Source: JBGPGW01 sp046349515 (lineage in GTDB: Bacteria > Pseudomonadota > Alphaproteobacteria > CADEGL01). Taken from it: 64,000 bases of DNA. Where the stretch lies: contig JAXMCE010000015.1 of NCBI GenBank assembly GCA_046349515.1, positions 19,517 to 83,516 on the forward strand. Direction: 5' to 3'. Below, piece by piece: positions 8,654 to 17,524 of the stretch. Numbering within the stretch: position 1 is the first letter of the stretch; each line of letters starts with the position of its first letter. The notes below the pieces were generated by a model. It saw only the letters and a list, made by a program, of their open reading frames with translations, had not been told where the DNA came from and did no database searches. The position numbers were made by a program, and so were the translations under genes.

Positions 8654-9496
8654 GTGGCCGACGATGGCGCGGGTCCGGTGAGCGATGGCGACATCGACGC
8701 GTATGCGCGCGACGGCGTCGTATGGCTGAAGGGTGTGTTCGCTCCCCATTGGATCGAGCGTCTCGCCGAGGCGTTCGAGCGCGCGAAGGCCTCGCCCGGC
8801 CCCGAGGCCGTCGATCACGCGCCGGAAGAGGGGGCGGGGCGATTCGTCACCGATCTTTTCCTGTGGCGGCGCGACCCCGAGGTGCGGCGGTTCCTCTTCG
8901 AATCGCCCGCAGGCGCAATCGCCGCGCGCCTCATGCGTGCCGAGGCCGCGACCCTCTTCTTCGACACGATGTGGATCAAGGAGCCCGGCGTCCGGAAGCC
9001 GACCGCCTGGCATCAGGACCAGCCCTACTATCCGGTCGATGGCGACCAGCTCGCTGTCGTCTGGCTGCCGCTCGATCCTGTGCCGGAGGAGGTGGCGCTC
9101 GCCTTCGTGCGCGGTTCGCATCGCTGGCACCGTTGGTTCGAACCGACGCGCACGACCGATGGGACCCGTTTCGCAAAGGCGACGTCGTACGAACCCGTTC
9201 CGGACATCGACCATGCGCCGCCGGATACCTACGACGTCATCCGCAAGCGGATGGACCCGGGCGATTGCGTCGTGTTCCACGGCCTCACGCTTCACGGGGC
9301 GCCTGGCAACCCGCAGAAGCACCGCCGGCGGCGGGCGCTTTCGATCGTCTGCCTCGGGGATGACGCGATCGCATCGAGAAGACCGTCGACGCGGCCGCGC
9401 CTCGCCGATACCGGCTTCACGCCCGGCCAGCCGTTTCGCGGCCCTCACTTTCCGCGCTTGTGGCCGCGTGAGAATCGGGAGGGAGATCAACCATGA
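8654..9496 (+). CDS. PhyH-family Fe(II)/2-oxoglutarate dioxygenase, copy 1
   Basis: This 280-residue protein belongs to the phytanoyl-CoA dioxygenase (PhyH) family of cytoplasmic non-haem iron oxygenases, which hydroxylate substrates using O2 and 2-oxoglutarate. The iron-binding facial triad is visible as His120-x-Asp122 in WHQDQPYY and a distal His near 214 in FHGLTLHGA. The arginines of the RRRRAL segment that follows are placed to bind 2-oxoglutarate. I chose GTG at 8654, six bases after GGAG; a TTG at 8642 is possible. Its stop overlaps the next paralogue in ATGA. Substrate is unknown; PhyH proteins act on acyl-CoAs, but also on many natural products. Confidence 0.87.
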   Translation: MADDGAGPVSDGDIDAYARDGVVWLKGVFAPHWIERLAEAFERAKASPGPEAVDHAPEEGAGRFVTDLFLWRRDPEVRRFLFESPAGAIAARLMRAEAATLFFDTMWIKEPGVRKPTAWHQDQPYYPVDGDQLAVVWLPLDPVPEEVALAFVRGSHRWHRWFEPTRTTDGTRFAKATSYEPVPDIDHAPPDTYDVIRKRMDPGDCVVFHGLTLHGAPGNPQKHRRRRALSIVCLGDDAIASRRPSTRPRLADTGFTPGQPFRGPHFPRLWPRENREGDQP

Positions 9497-10320
9497 ATCG
9501 CGCGCTGTTGAGATCGATCACCGAGGGGGAGGTCAGGGCCTATGAGGAGGATGGCGGCGTTTGCCTCAAGGGCGTGATCGACCCCGCGTGGCTCGAACCC
9601 TTGCGGCAAGGCGCCGAGCGGGCGCTTCGCTCGCACGGCCCCTATCACTACATCCAGTCGTCGGCCGAGGATCCGGGCTTCTTCTACACCGAATATTTCC
9701 TTTGGCGCCGGTTGCCGGAGTTCCGCGACTTCGCGCTCAATGCGCCGGGCGGCGAGATCGCGGCGCGGCTCACGCGCTCGGGCGAGGTGCACTTCTTCTT
9801 CGACGGGCTGTTCGTGAAAGAGCCCAAGACCGAGCGGCCGAGCGCCTGGCACCAGGACCAGGTGTACTATCCCGTGGACGGCCGCAAGGTGCTCATCATC
9901 TGGTTTCCGCTCGACGCGGCGCCGGCGGAGACCGCGCTTCGCGTCGTCAAGGGCTCGCACCGTTGGGGCAGGCGGTTCGACGCCGTCATGCTCAAGGACG
10001 ACGATCACATCATGCAGAAGGACGATCCGGGATTCGAGCGGCCGCCGGATTTCGATTCGGAGCCGGGGCGCTTTACCGTTCTCTCCTGGGACGTCGAGCC
10101 GGGCGACTGCATCGCGTTCAACGGCATGGCGGTGCACGGCGCGCGGGGCAATGCCTCCGCCACGCGCCGCCGGCGCGCGGTATCGACGACCTGGCTCGGC
10201 GATGACTGCGTCTTCGGCCAGCGAAGCGAGCTCGAGCCGCAGTACCAGGCGCTCGACTATCGCCTCGGCGAGCGCCTGACGGACGAGCGCAATTTCCCCA
10301 AGGTGTGGCCGCGCGCGTGA
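9493..10320 (+). CDS. PhyH-family Fe(II)/2-oxoglutarate dioxygenase, copy 2
   Basis: The 275-residue product is a second PhyH-type oxygenase, with SAWHQDQVYYPVDG supplying the His-x-Asp iron ligands near residue 118 and FNGMAVHGARGN the distal His near 216. The shared frame with its neighbours includes the N-terminal ITEGEVRAYEEDGGVCLKGV, the GSHRWG segment and the C-terminal FPKVWPR. The ATG overlaps the stop of copy 1 and is preceded by GGGAGGGAG. Despite common layout the three copies differ widely in the middle, so they probably have different substrates or act in sequence on one pathway. Confidence 0.87.
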   Translation: MNRALLRSITEGEVRAYEEDGGVCLKGVIDPAWLEPLRQGAERALRSHGPYHYIQSSAEDPGFFYTEYFLWRRLPEFRDFALNAPGGEIAARLTRSGEVHFFFDGLFVKEPKTERPSAWHQDQVYYPVDGRKVLIIWFPLDAAPAETALRVVKGSHRWGRRFDAVMLKDDDHIMQKDDPGFERPPDFDSEPGRFTVLSWDVEPGDCIAFNGMAVHGARGNASATRRRRAVSTTWLGDDCVFGQRSELEPQYQALDYRLGERLTDERNFPKVWPRA

Positions 10321-10350
10321 ATCGGCGGGCGTGAAGCGGAGGAGAGAGCG

Positions 10351-11193
10351 ATGAACAAGCGACCCCTGCGCCCCATCACGGACGACGAGATCGCCACCTA
10401 CGAACGGGACGGAATCGTCTGTCTTCCCGGCCTCTTCGATCTCGGGTGGGTCGAGCGCCTGCGGCAGGCGGTCGCGCTCGCGCGCACGCGCCCTGGTCCG
10501 TTCTTCCAGGATCACACCGTCACGGGCGAGACGACCGGGTTCTTCAGCGATCTTCACATGTCGCTTCGCGTCCCCGAGTTCCTCGCCTTTGCCAAGGAGT
10601 CGCCTGTGGCCGAGATCGCGGGGACGCTCATGCGATCGGGGCGCGTCAATTTCCTTCATGACGCGATGTGGCTGAAGGAGCCCGGCACCTCCCGCCGCAC
10701 GCCTTGGCATCACGACCAGCCCTTCTACTGCATGGAGGGCGACCAGATGTGCATCGTCTGGCTGCCGCTCGATCCGGTCGGCAAGGCGGTGTGCCTCCAG
10801 GCGATCGCGGGCTCGCACCGCTGGGGCAATCGGTTCAGGCCCGAGCGCGTCAACGGCGGCTGGTACGAGGGCTACGGCGAAGGAGACGGGTTCGTCGAGC
10901 CACCGAGTGCCGCGGAGATGCGGCGCGACCGGCGCCGGCTGCAATGGGCGATGGCGCCAGGCGACTGCCTGGCCTTCCACGGCATGACTCTCCACGGCGC
11001 CGAGGGCAACGGGTCGACCGCGCCGCGGCGTGCCGTGTCCTATGTGCTCGTGGGCGACGATGCGGTCTATGTCGAGCGCGGCAAGGAGACGCAGCCCAAC
11101 TACGAGGGCCACGGGCTCCGCCCGGGCGAGGCCATCGACAACGCCTATTTCCCGAGGCTCTGGACGCGGCCGGGCTCGAGTCCCCGCGCCTGA
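10351..11193 (+). CDS. PhyH-family Fe(II)/2-oxoglutarate dioxygenase, copy 3
   Basis: The third tandem PhyH oxygenase has 280 residues. Iron ligands are seen in TPWHHDQPFYCMEGDQ near residue 119 (His-x-Asp) and FHGMTLHGAEGN near 212. The N-terminal ITDDEIATYERDGIVCLPGLFD and the GSHRWGNRF segment align it with the two upstream copies. It starts 30 bp after copy 2 with GGAGAGAG before the ATG, so all three are likely one transcript. It ends convergently with the DsbA-like gene; a small inverted repeat (11200-11212) lies between them. Confidence 0.87.
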   Translation: MNKRPLRPITDDEIATYERDGIVCLPGLFDLGWVERLRQAVALARTRPGPFFQDHTVTGETTGFFSDLHMSLRVPEFLAFAKESPVAEIAGTLMRSGRVNFLHDAMWLKEPGTSRRTPWHHDQPFYCMEGDQMCIVWLPLDPVGKAVCLQAIAGSHRWGNRFRPERVNGGWYEGYGEGDGFVEPPSAAEMRRDRRRLQWAMAPGDCLAFHGMTLHGAEGNGSTAPRRAVSYVLVGDDAVYVERGKETQPNYEGHGLRPGEAIDNAYFPRLWTRPGSSPRA

Positions 11194-11214
11194 CTGGGGC
11201 GCGCTTAGCGCGTC

Positions 11215-11958
11215 CTAGCTCTTCCGTGCGTCCTTGACCATGGTGGCGAGCCGCTCGCCGTCAATCGCACCCGGCGCCATCTGCCCGCCCACGATGAAGG
11301 CCGGCGTGCCGTCGATGCGAAGCGCGCGGGCCAACTCGAGGTTCTGCTTCAGCTCCTCCTCGACTTCCGCCGCTTCCATGTCGCGCTTCAGGCGCTTGGT
11401 GTCGAGGCCGAGTTTCTCCGCCGCGGCCATCACGACGGCCTCGCTCAGGCGCGTCTTCTGCTCCATGAGCGCCAGGTGGAACTCGCGGTACTTGCCCTGC
11501 TTGTGCGCGGCCAGCGACGCCTTCGCGGCGTAGGTCGATTCGGGACCGAGGATCGGCAGCTCCTTCAGGACGTAGCGGATCTTGCCGTCCTTGGCCACGG
11601 TACTGAATGTCGGCTCCACCACCTTGCGGCAATAGGGGCATTGGTAGTCGAAGAATTCGACGACCGTGACATCGCCCTTGGGATTGCCCAGGACCGGCGA
11701 GACCGAGTTGTTGACGAGCTTGTCCTTGAACTTCTCGATCGCGGCCTTGGCGTTCTCGGCTTGCTGCGCCTGCTCGCGCGCCTCGAGAGTCTTCACGGCC
11801 TCGTAGATGATTTCCGGATGCTTCGAGAGGTATTCGCGCACGATGCGCTCGACCTCCTGGGATTGCTGCGGCGTGAACGCCTTCTTGTCTTGCGCCGAGG
11901 CGCCGACGGATGCGGCAAGGACGAGGCCCAGCGAGAGGGCGATCAGTCGGCGAATCAC
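11215..11958 (-). CDS. DsbA-family thiol-disulfide oxidoreductase
   Basis: The 247-residue exported protein has a signal peptide (IRRLIALSLGLVLAASVGASA), a long helical region rich in Glu, Ala and Lys (about 30-85) and a thioredoxin-like DsbA domain. The active site is the CPYC motif in FFDYQCPYCRK near residue 105, and the cis-proline loop is GTPAFIVGG near 215. Such proteins oxidise or isomerise disulfides in the periplasm. The start is GTG at 11958 with GGGAGG five bases upstream. It lies just after the M48 protease gene on the same strand, 50 bp away; both act in the envelope. The membrane partner (DsbB or DsbD) is not in the window. Confidence 0.9.
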   Translation of the reverse strand: MIRRLIALSLGLVLAASVGASAQDKKAFTPQQSQEVERIVREYLSKHPEIIYEAVKTLEAREQAQQAENAKAAIEKFKDKLVNNSVSPVLGNPKGDVTVVEFFDYQCPYCRKVVEPTFSTVAKDGKIRYVLKELPILGPESTYAAKASLAAHKQGKYREFHLALMEQKTRLSEAVVMAAAEKLGLDTKRLKRDMEAAEVEEELKQNLELARALRIDGTPAFIVGGQMAPGAIDGERLATMVKDARKS

Positions 11959-12008
11959 AGGAACCTCCCTTGCGTTGATGCCGTCGATGGCGCGTGAGGG
12001 GCCGCCAT

Positions 12009-13364
12009 CTAATCCTCTTCCTTCTTGCGTTCGGCCAGCTGCTTCAAGTCGTTCGCGCGCTGCCAGGCGGGCGAGCCGGGCTTCAAGCCGCCGAGCGCGC
12101 GGTCGGCATAGATTCGCGCATCCCCGTTCCGGCCCTGGATGAAGGCCAGTTCGGCCAGCTGGAGCGAGGCCATGCCCTGTTGTCCGTCGCGCCCATAAGC
12201 GGTCGCAAGCAGCTTGAGTGTCAGCAGGTTCTCGTCGTCGAGCCGCCAGGATTCTTCGAGATTGCCGATGGCGCTCTTGATGTAGGAGGGGTCCTGGCTC
12301 TCGATCTGCGCCTGGGCGAGGCCCGTGCGCAGCAGGCCGCTGTCGGGCACGAGCTTGACGGCCTTCTGGTAGGGCTCGATGGCCGCCGCCGCGTGGCCGT
12401 TCTCGAACAGCATCTGTCCCTTGAGCTCGTTGAAGTAGGGATCGTTGGGCCGCTCGGCCAGGAGGCCGTCGATGAGCGTCATCGCGCGCGGAAGATCGGG
12501 CTTGCGATAATAGGCGATGGCGCGCGCGTAGCGGCCTTCGAGGCTCGTGTCGCTTTCCGGATATTTCTGGAGGACGACGTTGATCGGCTCGATGAAGCCG
12601 GTGAGCTTGGCCTTCATCCGCTTGTGCATCTCGTAGAATTCGGGCGGAAGCTTCGCGTCCTTGTAGGGCGAGCTGGCCAGGTGATTCTCGATGAACTCGA
12701 CGCGGGTTTGCGTGACCGGGTGCGTGCGCATGTAGGGGTCCTGCCGGCCGACGGTCAGCAGCTCCTGGTTCGACAGCACGCGCATGAAATCGGCGAGGCC
12801 CTTCGAGGAAATTCCCGCCTGATCCATGAACTTGACGCCGGCGGCGTCGGCGGACGCCTCTTGGGTCTGGCTGTACTTCAGGAAGCTCGCGAGGATGGCC
12901 TGGTTGCTGCCGGTGATGACGGCCGCCGCCGCATCGCCGCGCCCGACCGCGGCACCCGCGAGCGCGCCCAGCACCATGGTGACGAGCGACTGCTTGCGCG
13001 CCTCGCGCATGCGTTCGTCCATGCGCGCGAGGTGGCCGCCGACGATGTGGCCCAATTCGTGCGCCATCACGCCGATCACCTGGCCCGGTTCGTCCGAGCG
13101 CATGAGAAGTCCCGTGTTGATGAACATGTTGAGTCCGCCCGCGACGAACGCGTTGAGCGAGCGGTCGTTCACGAGGAAGATCTTGATCTGTCGCGGATCG
13201 AAACCGCCGGCACGGAACACTGGTGCGGCATAGGCGCGGATGGTATTTTCGACTTCCGCGTCGCGGACGAGGTTGATCTGCGGACCCTGCTGGCTGTCGG
13301 CCTGTCCGAGCAATCCGATGCTCAGCGCGATGCCGAACAACAGGGAAGCATATCGTTTGGCCAA
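12009..13364 (-). CDS. M48-family metalloprotease with TPR repeats, BepA-like
   Basis: The 451-residue periplasmic protein has a signal peptide (about 1-24), an M48 zinc protease domain with His102-Glu-Leu-Gly-His106 (AHELGHIVGGH) and the third ligand in EASADAAG near 166, and then TPR-like helical repeats to the C-terminus. This is the build of BepA/YfgC, which degrades or assists misfolded outer-membrane proteins such as LptD. Family length is about 480. The start is ATG at 13364. The DsbA-like gene follows 50 bp downstream; disulfide formation and outer-membrane quality control fit together. The product ends with a highly charged KKEED tail. Confidence 0.92.
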   Translation of the reverse strand: MAKRYASLLFGIALSIGLLGQADSQQGPQINLVRDAEVENTIRAYAAPVFRAGGFDPRQIKIFLVNDRSLNAFVAGGLNMFINTGLLMRSDEPGQVIGVMAHELGHIVGGHLARMDERMREARKQSLVTMVLGALAGAAVGRGDAAAAVITGSNQAILASFLKYSQTQEASADAAGVKFMDQAGISSKGLADFMRVLSNQELLTVGRQDPYMRTHPVTQTRVEFIENHLASSPYKDAKLPPEFYEMHKRMKAKLTGFIEPINVVLQKYPESDTSLEGRYARAIAYYRKPDLPRAMTLIDGLLAERPNDPYFNELKGQMLFENGHAAAAIEPYQKAVKLVPDSGLLRTGLAQAQIESQDPSYIKSAIGNLEESWRLDDENLLTLKLLATAYGRDGQQGMASLQLAELAFIQGRNGDARIYADRALGGLKPGSPAWQRANDLKQLAERKKEED

Positions 13365-13457
13365 GAGGGTCCCTCCGCGCCGTCTTCTTATAGGTAGGGG
13401 CGTGGATGCGGCGCGTCAACGGATGCGCGCATTCCGTGCCCCATTTCCAACACAATC

Positions 13458-14621
13458 GTGAACGCCATGCCTCTCAAGATCGCCCGCCGGGCCGATATTG
13501 CGCCGTTCATCGTGATGGACGTCATGCGCGCCGCGAACGAGCGCGCGGCGACGGGTGCCGATGTGCTGCACCTCGAAGTCGGTCAGCCCGGGAGCGGAGC
13601 CCCGGCTGCGGTGATCGAGGCCGCGAAGGCGGCCCTCTCGCGCGATCGCCTGGGCTATACCGAGGCGTTCGGCGTCCCTGATCTCCGCGCGCGCATCCAG
13701 CGCCATTATGAGGAATTCTACGGCCTCGCCGTGCCGCTCGAGCGCATCGTGGTGACCACGGGCTCGTCGGCGGGATTTCTCCTGTCGTTCCTGGCCTCGT
13801 TCGATGTGGGCGACCGCGTGGCGCTCGCTGCCCCCGGCTATCCCGCTTACCGGAACATCTTGAAGGCGCTCGGCATCGAACCCGTCGAGATTCCAAGCGG
13901 GCCCAAGGAGCGCTACCAGCCGACACCGGCCCTGCTCGACGCGGTCGCCGGCCCTCTTCACGGCCTCATCGTCGCGAGCCCGTCCAACCCCACGGGCACG
14001 ATGCTCGGACGCGAGGAGCTCTCGGCGCTCGCGACCTATTGCGCCGCACGTGGCATCCGGCTCATCTCGGACGAGATCTATCACGGCATCACCTACGGCC
14101 GCGCCGCGACCAGCAGTCTCGCCATCACCGATGACTCCGTCGTCATCAACAGCTTCTCCAAGTATTTCTGCATGACGGGCTGGCGTCTTGGCTGGATGGT
14201 CGTTCCGTCCGATCTCGTCCGCGCCATCGAGCGCTTGACCCAGAACTTCTTCATCTCGCCGCCGACCTTGTCCCAGCATGCGGCGATCGCAGCCTTCGAT
14301 TGCCGGACCGAGCTCGACGGCCGCATCGCGCGCTATGCGGAAAGCCGCGCGCTCCTTCTCGATCGGCTGCCCAAGGCCGGGTTCGAATCCCTCGCACCTT
14401 CGGATGGTGCCTTCTACGTCTATGCGGACATCGGCCGGCTGTCGAACGACAGCACGGACTATTGCCGGCAATTGCTCAACGAGGCCGGCATCGCGATGAC
14501 TCCCGGGACCGATTTCGATCCCGAGCGCGGCCATCGGTTCGTGCGCATCTCCTACGCGGGTGCGCCGGGGGAGATCGAGGAGGCCGCGCGGCGCCTCGTC
14601 GCGCGGCGAACCTCTCGTTAG
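13458..14621 (+). CDS. PLP-dependent class I/II aminotransferase
   Basis: The 387-residue enzyme is a fold-type I aminotransferase. The PLP lysine is Lys235 in NSFSKYFCMTGWRLGW; other marks are SPSNPTGTM near 174, SDEIYHGITYG near 203 (PLP-binding Asp and Tyr) and the C-terminal FVRISYAG arginine that binds substrate carboxylate. The sequence resembles the aspartate/aromatic and N-succinyldiaminopimelate aminotransferase group; which amino acid it uses is not clear. The start is GTG at 13458; an ATG three codons later is equally possible. It is divergent from the M48 protease and convergent with rne, 19 bp apart. Confidence 0.9.
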   Translation: MNAMPLKIARRADIAPFIVMDVMRAANERAATGADVLHLEVGQPGSGAPAAVIEAAKAALSRDRLGYTEAFGVPDLRARIQRHYEEFYGLAVPLERIVVTTGSSAGFLLSFLASFDVGDRVALAAPGYPAYRNILKALGIEPVEIPSGPKERYQPTPALLDAVAGPLHGLIVASPSNPTGTMLGREELSALATYCAARGIRLISDEIYHGITYGRAATSSLAITDDSVVINSFSKYFCMTGWRLGWMVVPSDLVRAIERLTQNFFISPPTLSQHAAIAAFDCRTELDGRIARYAESRALLLDRLPKAGFESLAPSDGAFYVYADIGRLSNDSTDYCRQLLNEAGIAMTPGTDFDPERGHRFVRISYAGAPGEIEEAARRLVARRTSR

Positions 14622-14640
14622 GTCGCGTTTCCCTGCGCCG

Positions 14641-17061
14641 TTAGCGCGTCAGCCGATTCCACCAGCCTCGGCGCGGCGGACCCTGGGGCTCTTCACGCGG
14701 CGGCTCGGCCGGTGCCGGCTCGCCGCCGTTGGCTGCCTCATCGGACGCCCCGCGCGCGGGTTCCGGCTCGGCCGGCGCCTCGCGCGGCTCCGGAGCATAA
14801 TGCCGCTCCACGTGGTGCTCCGTCGGCCGTTCGTGCGAGGCCTCATGGGATTCGGGTTCGCGCCCTCGGTCGTAGGATTCGCTTGGCTGCGATTCTTCGG
14901 GAGCGGCCCAGGACGGAGCTGACTCCGGCCCGGCGTCGTCAAGCGGGCCTTCTTCGCCCGTGCCGTCGCCTCCCTGGACGCGATCGCTGCCCGACGCTTC
15001 GGGCGCGTGGCTGTCGTCGCGCCGCCGCCGCCGCCGTCCACCGCGCCGGCCTCGCCGTCTCCGCCGCCGTCCTTCGTCCTGGCCAGGTTGGGCTTCGCCC
15101 GGCCCCTCGAATGCGGGCGCTTCGCCCGCTTCTTCCGCCTCTTCGCCGGCTTCCATGCCTTCAGCGTCGAGCGGCGCGGCACGGGAGACCTCGTCCTGCG
15201 GCGCATGATCGCGCGGCGGATGATGATCGCCGTGCCGGCCGCCGCGGCGGCCCCGCCGGCGCCGGCCGCGCCGGCGTCCTTCGCCCGAAGGCTCCTGCGC
15301 TTCGCCTTCCGGCGCGTGAGTCTCGGCCGCGGCTTCGCTCTCCTCGGCCTCTGTCTCGACCTCTTCGATCTCCGGTGCCCGGACCGCCGGCTGGACGGCC
15401 GGGGCCGGCAGCTGGCCGGCCTCGCGCGGCCGGGTGTGCTCGATCCGGAAGTTGGGCGGCATGAGGTGGTCGTCGCCCACGACGATGATGCGGAAGTTGT
15501 ACCGGTCCTCGATCTCGCCGACCACGCGCCGCTTCTGGTTGAGAAGATGGATCGCCACGCGCGTCGGCAGCGTGACCGTGATCTCGCTCGCGCGCTGCTT
15601 GAGCCCTTCTTCCTCGAGGGAGCGGAGGATCTGGAGTGCTGTCGATTCCGCGGACCGGCTGCGGCCCGATCCGCCGCAGAGCGGGCATTGCTCCGTGCTC
15701 GTCTCGACGAGACTCGGGCGGAGACGCTGGCGCGACATCTCGAGGAGGCCGAAATGGCTGATGCGCCCGATCTGGATGCGCGCCCGGTCGTCCTTCATCG
15801 CGTCCTTGAGGCGGCGCTCGACCGCGCTGATGTTGCGCGAGTCCTCCATGTCGATGAAGTCGATCACGATGAGTCCGGCGAGGTCGCGCAGGCGCAGTTG
15901 GCGCGCGATCTCCTCCGCGGCCTCGAGGTTGGTCTTGGTCGCGGTCTCCTCGATGTTGCGTTCCTTGGTCGCGCGGCCGGAGTTGACGTCGATCGCGACG
16001 AGCGCCTCCGTCGCGTTGATCACGATGGAGCCGCCGGAGCGGAGCTGCACGACAGGGCTGAAGATCGTGTCGAGCTGGTTTTCCACCCCGAATCGATGGA
16101 ACAGCGGCACGCTCGTGTCCGAATAGAGCTGCACCCGCTTGGTGTGGCTCGGCATGAGCGCCTTCATGATGGCGCGCGCGCTCTTGTAGCCCTCCTCGCC
16201 GTCGACGATGACCTCGTCGACGTCCCGACCGTAGAGATCGCGGATGGCGCGCTTGGTGACGTCGGCCTCCTCGTGGATGAGGGCGGGGGCGGTCGACTTG
16301 AGCGTCTGCTCGCGGATCTCGTCCCACAGGCGCACGAGATACTCGAAGTCGCGTTTGACTTCGGCCTTGGTGCGCTGCTGGCCCGCGGTCCTCAAGATGA
16401 GCGACATCCCCTCCGGCATCTGGAGGTCGTCGACGATGGCCTTCAAGCGCCGCCGGTCGGCCTGGCTCGTGATCTTGCGCGAGATGCCGCCGCCGCGCCC
16501 GGTATTGGGCATGAGCACGCAGTACCGTCCGGCGAGCGAAAGATAGGTCGTGAGCGCGGCGCCCTTCGTTCCGCGTTCTTCCTTGGTCACCTGCACGAGA
16601 AGGATCTGGCGCCGCTTGATGACCTCTTGGATCTTGTAGCGGCGCTGGAAGCGCGCGCGTCTCCTCTGGACGTCTTCGCCCGCGTCTCCGCCGAGCGTCT
16701 CGACATGGCCTTCGCCCGCGGGCTGGGACGGCGCGCCGGCCTCGCCCCCGTTGGCCGCCTCGCTCTCGTCCTCGGAATGGGATTCCTCGGCCAAGAGCGC
16801 TTGCCGGTCCTCGACCGGGATGCGGTAGTAGTCGGGATGGACTTCGCCGAAGGCGAGAAATCCGTGCCGGTTGCCGCCGTAGTCGACGAAGGCGGCCTGC
16901 AGCGACGGTTCGACCCGCGTTACTTTCGCGAGGTAGATATTTCCTTTGAGCGGCTTTCGTGTCGTCGACTCGTGGTCGAATTCCTCAACTCGGTTGCCGC
17001 TGAGCACGACCACCCGAGTCTCTTCGAGGTGGGCGGCGTCGATCAGAATACGTTTGGACAT
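14641..17061 (-). CDS. rne: Ribonuclease E/G family protein (RNase E)
   Basis: RNase E is the main endoribonuclease for mRNA decay and rRNA/tRNA maturation and the scaffold of the degradosome. The 806-residue product has a S1 domain at about residues 35-170, split by a Glu/Ser/Gly-rich insert at about 93-130, then the catalytic core with IVIDFIDMEDSRN (catalytic aspartates, about 405) and the zinc-link CPLCGGSGRS near 460. The last 250 residues are low complexity, alternating acidic/proline segments with RRRGRRRRGRRGG blocks that should bind RNA and partner proteins. The ATG at 17061 is preceded by GGAGATAG. A long upstream leader with hairpins suggests the autoregulation known for rne in E. 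coli. Confidence 0.94.
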   Translation of the reverse strand: MSKRILIDAAHLEETRVVVLSGNRVEEFDHESTTRKPLKGNIYLAKVTRVEPSLQAAFVDYGGNRHGFLAFGEVHPDYYRIPVEDRQALLAEESHSEDESEAANGGEAGAPSQPAGEGHVETLGGDAGEDVQRRRARFQRRYKIQEVIKRRQILLVQVTKEERGTKGAALTTYLSLAGRYCVLMPNTGRGGGISRKITSQADRRRLKAIVDDLQMPEGMSLILRTAGQQRTKAEVKRDFEYLVRLWDEIREQTLKSTAPALIHEEADVTKRAIRDLYGRDVDEVIVDGEEGYKSARAIMKALMPSHTKRVQLYSDTSVPLFHRFGVENQLDTIFSPVVQLRSGGSIVINATEALVAIDVNSGRATKERNIEETATKTNLEAAEEIARQLRLRDLAGLIVIDFIDMEDSRNISAVERRLKDAMKDDRARIQIGRISHFGLLEMSRQRLRPSLVETSTEQCPLCGGSGRSRSAESTALQILRSLEEEGLKQRASEITVTLPTRVAIHLLNQKRRVVGEIEDRYNFRIIVVGDDHLMPPNFRIEHTRPREAGQLPAPAVQPAVRAPEIEEVETEAEESEAAAETHAPEGEAQEPSGEGRRRGRRRRGRRGGRHGDHHPPRDHAPQDEVSRAAPLDAEGMEAGEEAEEAGEAPAFEGPGEAQPGQDEGRRRRRRGRRGGRRRRRRDDSHAPEASGSDRVQGGDGTGEEGPLDDAGPESAPSWAAPEESQPSESYDRGREPESHEASHERPTEHHVERHYAPEPREAPAEPEPARGASDEAANGGEPAPAEPPREEPQGPPRRGWWNRLTR

Positions 17062-17251
17062 CTAGTTCTATCTCCATGGCGTCAGCGCCCGCCCCGCCGC
17101 CCGTGGCGGCGAGGAGCGGGCGCATGAAGCCGGCATCACGACGGGCCTCCGCCATCGCACAGCTCTGTGCAGCGAAGCGCAAGGCGCCAGCGGAGCCATT
17201 CGCCGCTTGTTCGGCGATCTCCAAAGCCGGCTTCACGATTTCATTCGACAT
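16985..17251 (-). CDS. Small ORF in the rne leader, overlapping rne start
   Basis: An 88-codon open frame begins at an ATG at 17251 with GGAAGG nine bases upstream, runs through the rne leader and overlaps the first 77 bases of rne in another frame. The first 57 residues (starting MSNEIVKPALEIAEQAANGS) have codon use biased to G/C at the third position, like real genes here; the part overlapping rne is Arg/Pro-rich and looks like a by-product. I do not recognise a family. It could be a small protein, a leader whose translation controls rne, or chance. Conservation across related genomes would decide. Confidence 0.35.
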   Translation of the reverse strand: MSNEIVKPALEIAEQAANGSAGALRFAAQSCAMAEARRDAGFMRPLLAATGGGAGADAMEIELDVQTYSDRRRPPRRDSGGRAQRQPS

Positions 17252-17524
17252 TCGCTTGACCTTCCGCGCGGCCCCGAACGGGGCTTCCTTGTGGCACTCC
17301 GTGCCGCGCGCCGACCGGTGAATCTGCCCAAGCCGAGGATCGGCCTTGTCCGGTCGCAATCAATAACCATCAACAACATAAGGTGAGAACCGCCCCTTCT
17401 CAATCGGTGATTACCTGCGGCACCGTCGAGGTCCTGGCCTCGGGCCCGGTCTCATGCGATGGTTTGGCTTGATAACAAAAAAACATAGGTATATCTAGGG
17501 GTAAGACAATGGTGGGCCTACTAG
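17062..17524. promoter_or_regulatory. Divergent rne/amidase intergenic region with hairpins
   Basis: This 463-base stretch separates rne (minus) from the amidase gene (plus). Seen from rne it is a potential long 5' leader. It holds two short perfect hairpins, 17271-17284 (5-bp stem GCCCC/GGGGC, loop GAAC) and 17293-17305 (GGCAC/GTGCC, loop of three). A markedly AT-rich stretch, 17362-17390 and 17470-17510, probably contains the divergent promoters. Feedback control of rne through leader hairpins is known in E. coli; here it is only inferred. The small ORF at 16985-17251 also lies partly in this leader. Confidence 0.45.

Noticed and set aside
11200..11212. Hairpin CGCGC-TTA-GCGCG between PhyH copy 3 and the DsbA-like gene as terminator
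   Set aside because: The stem is only five bases with no T-run on either side; kept as a weak repeat only.
14641..15300. Arg-rich C-terminus of rne as a frameshifted or separate gene
   Set aside because: The frame is continuous, and acidic/Arg-rich low-complexity tails are usual for RNase E; overlapping frames there reflect composition only.
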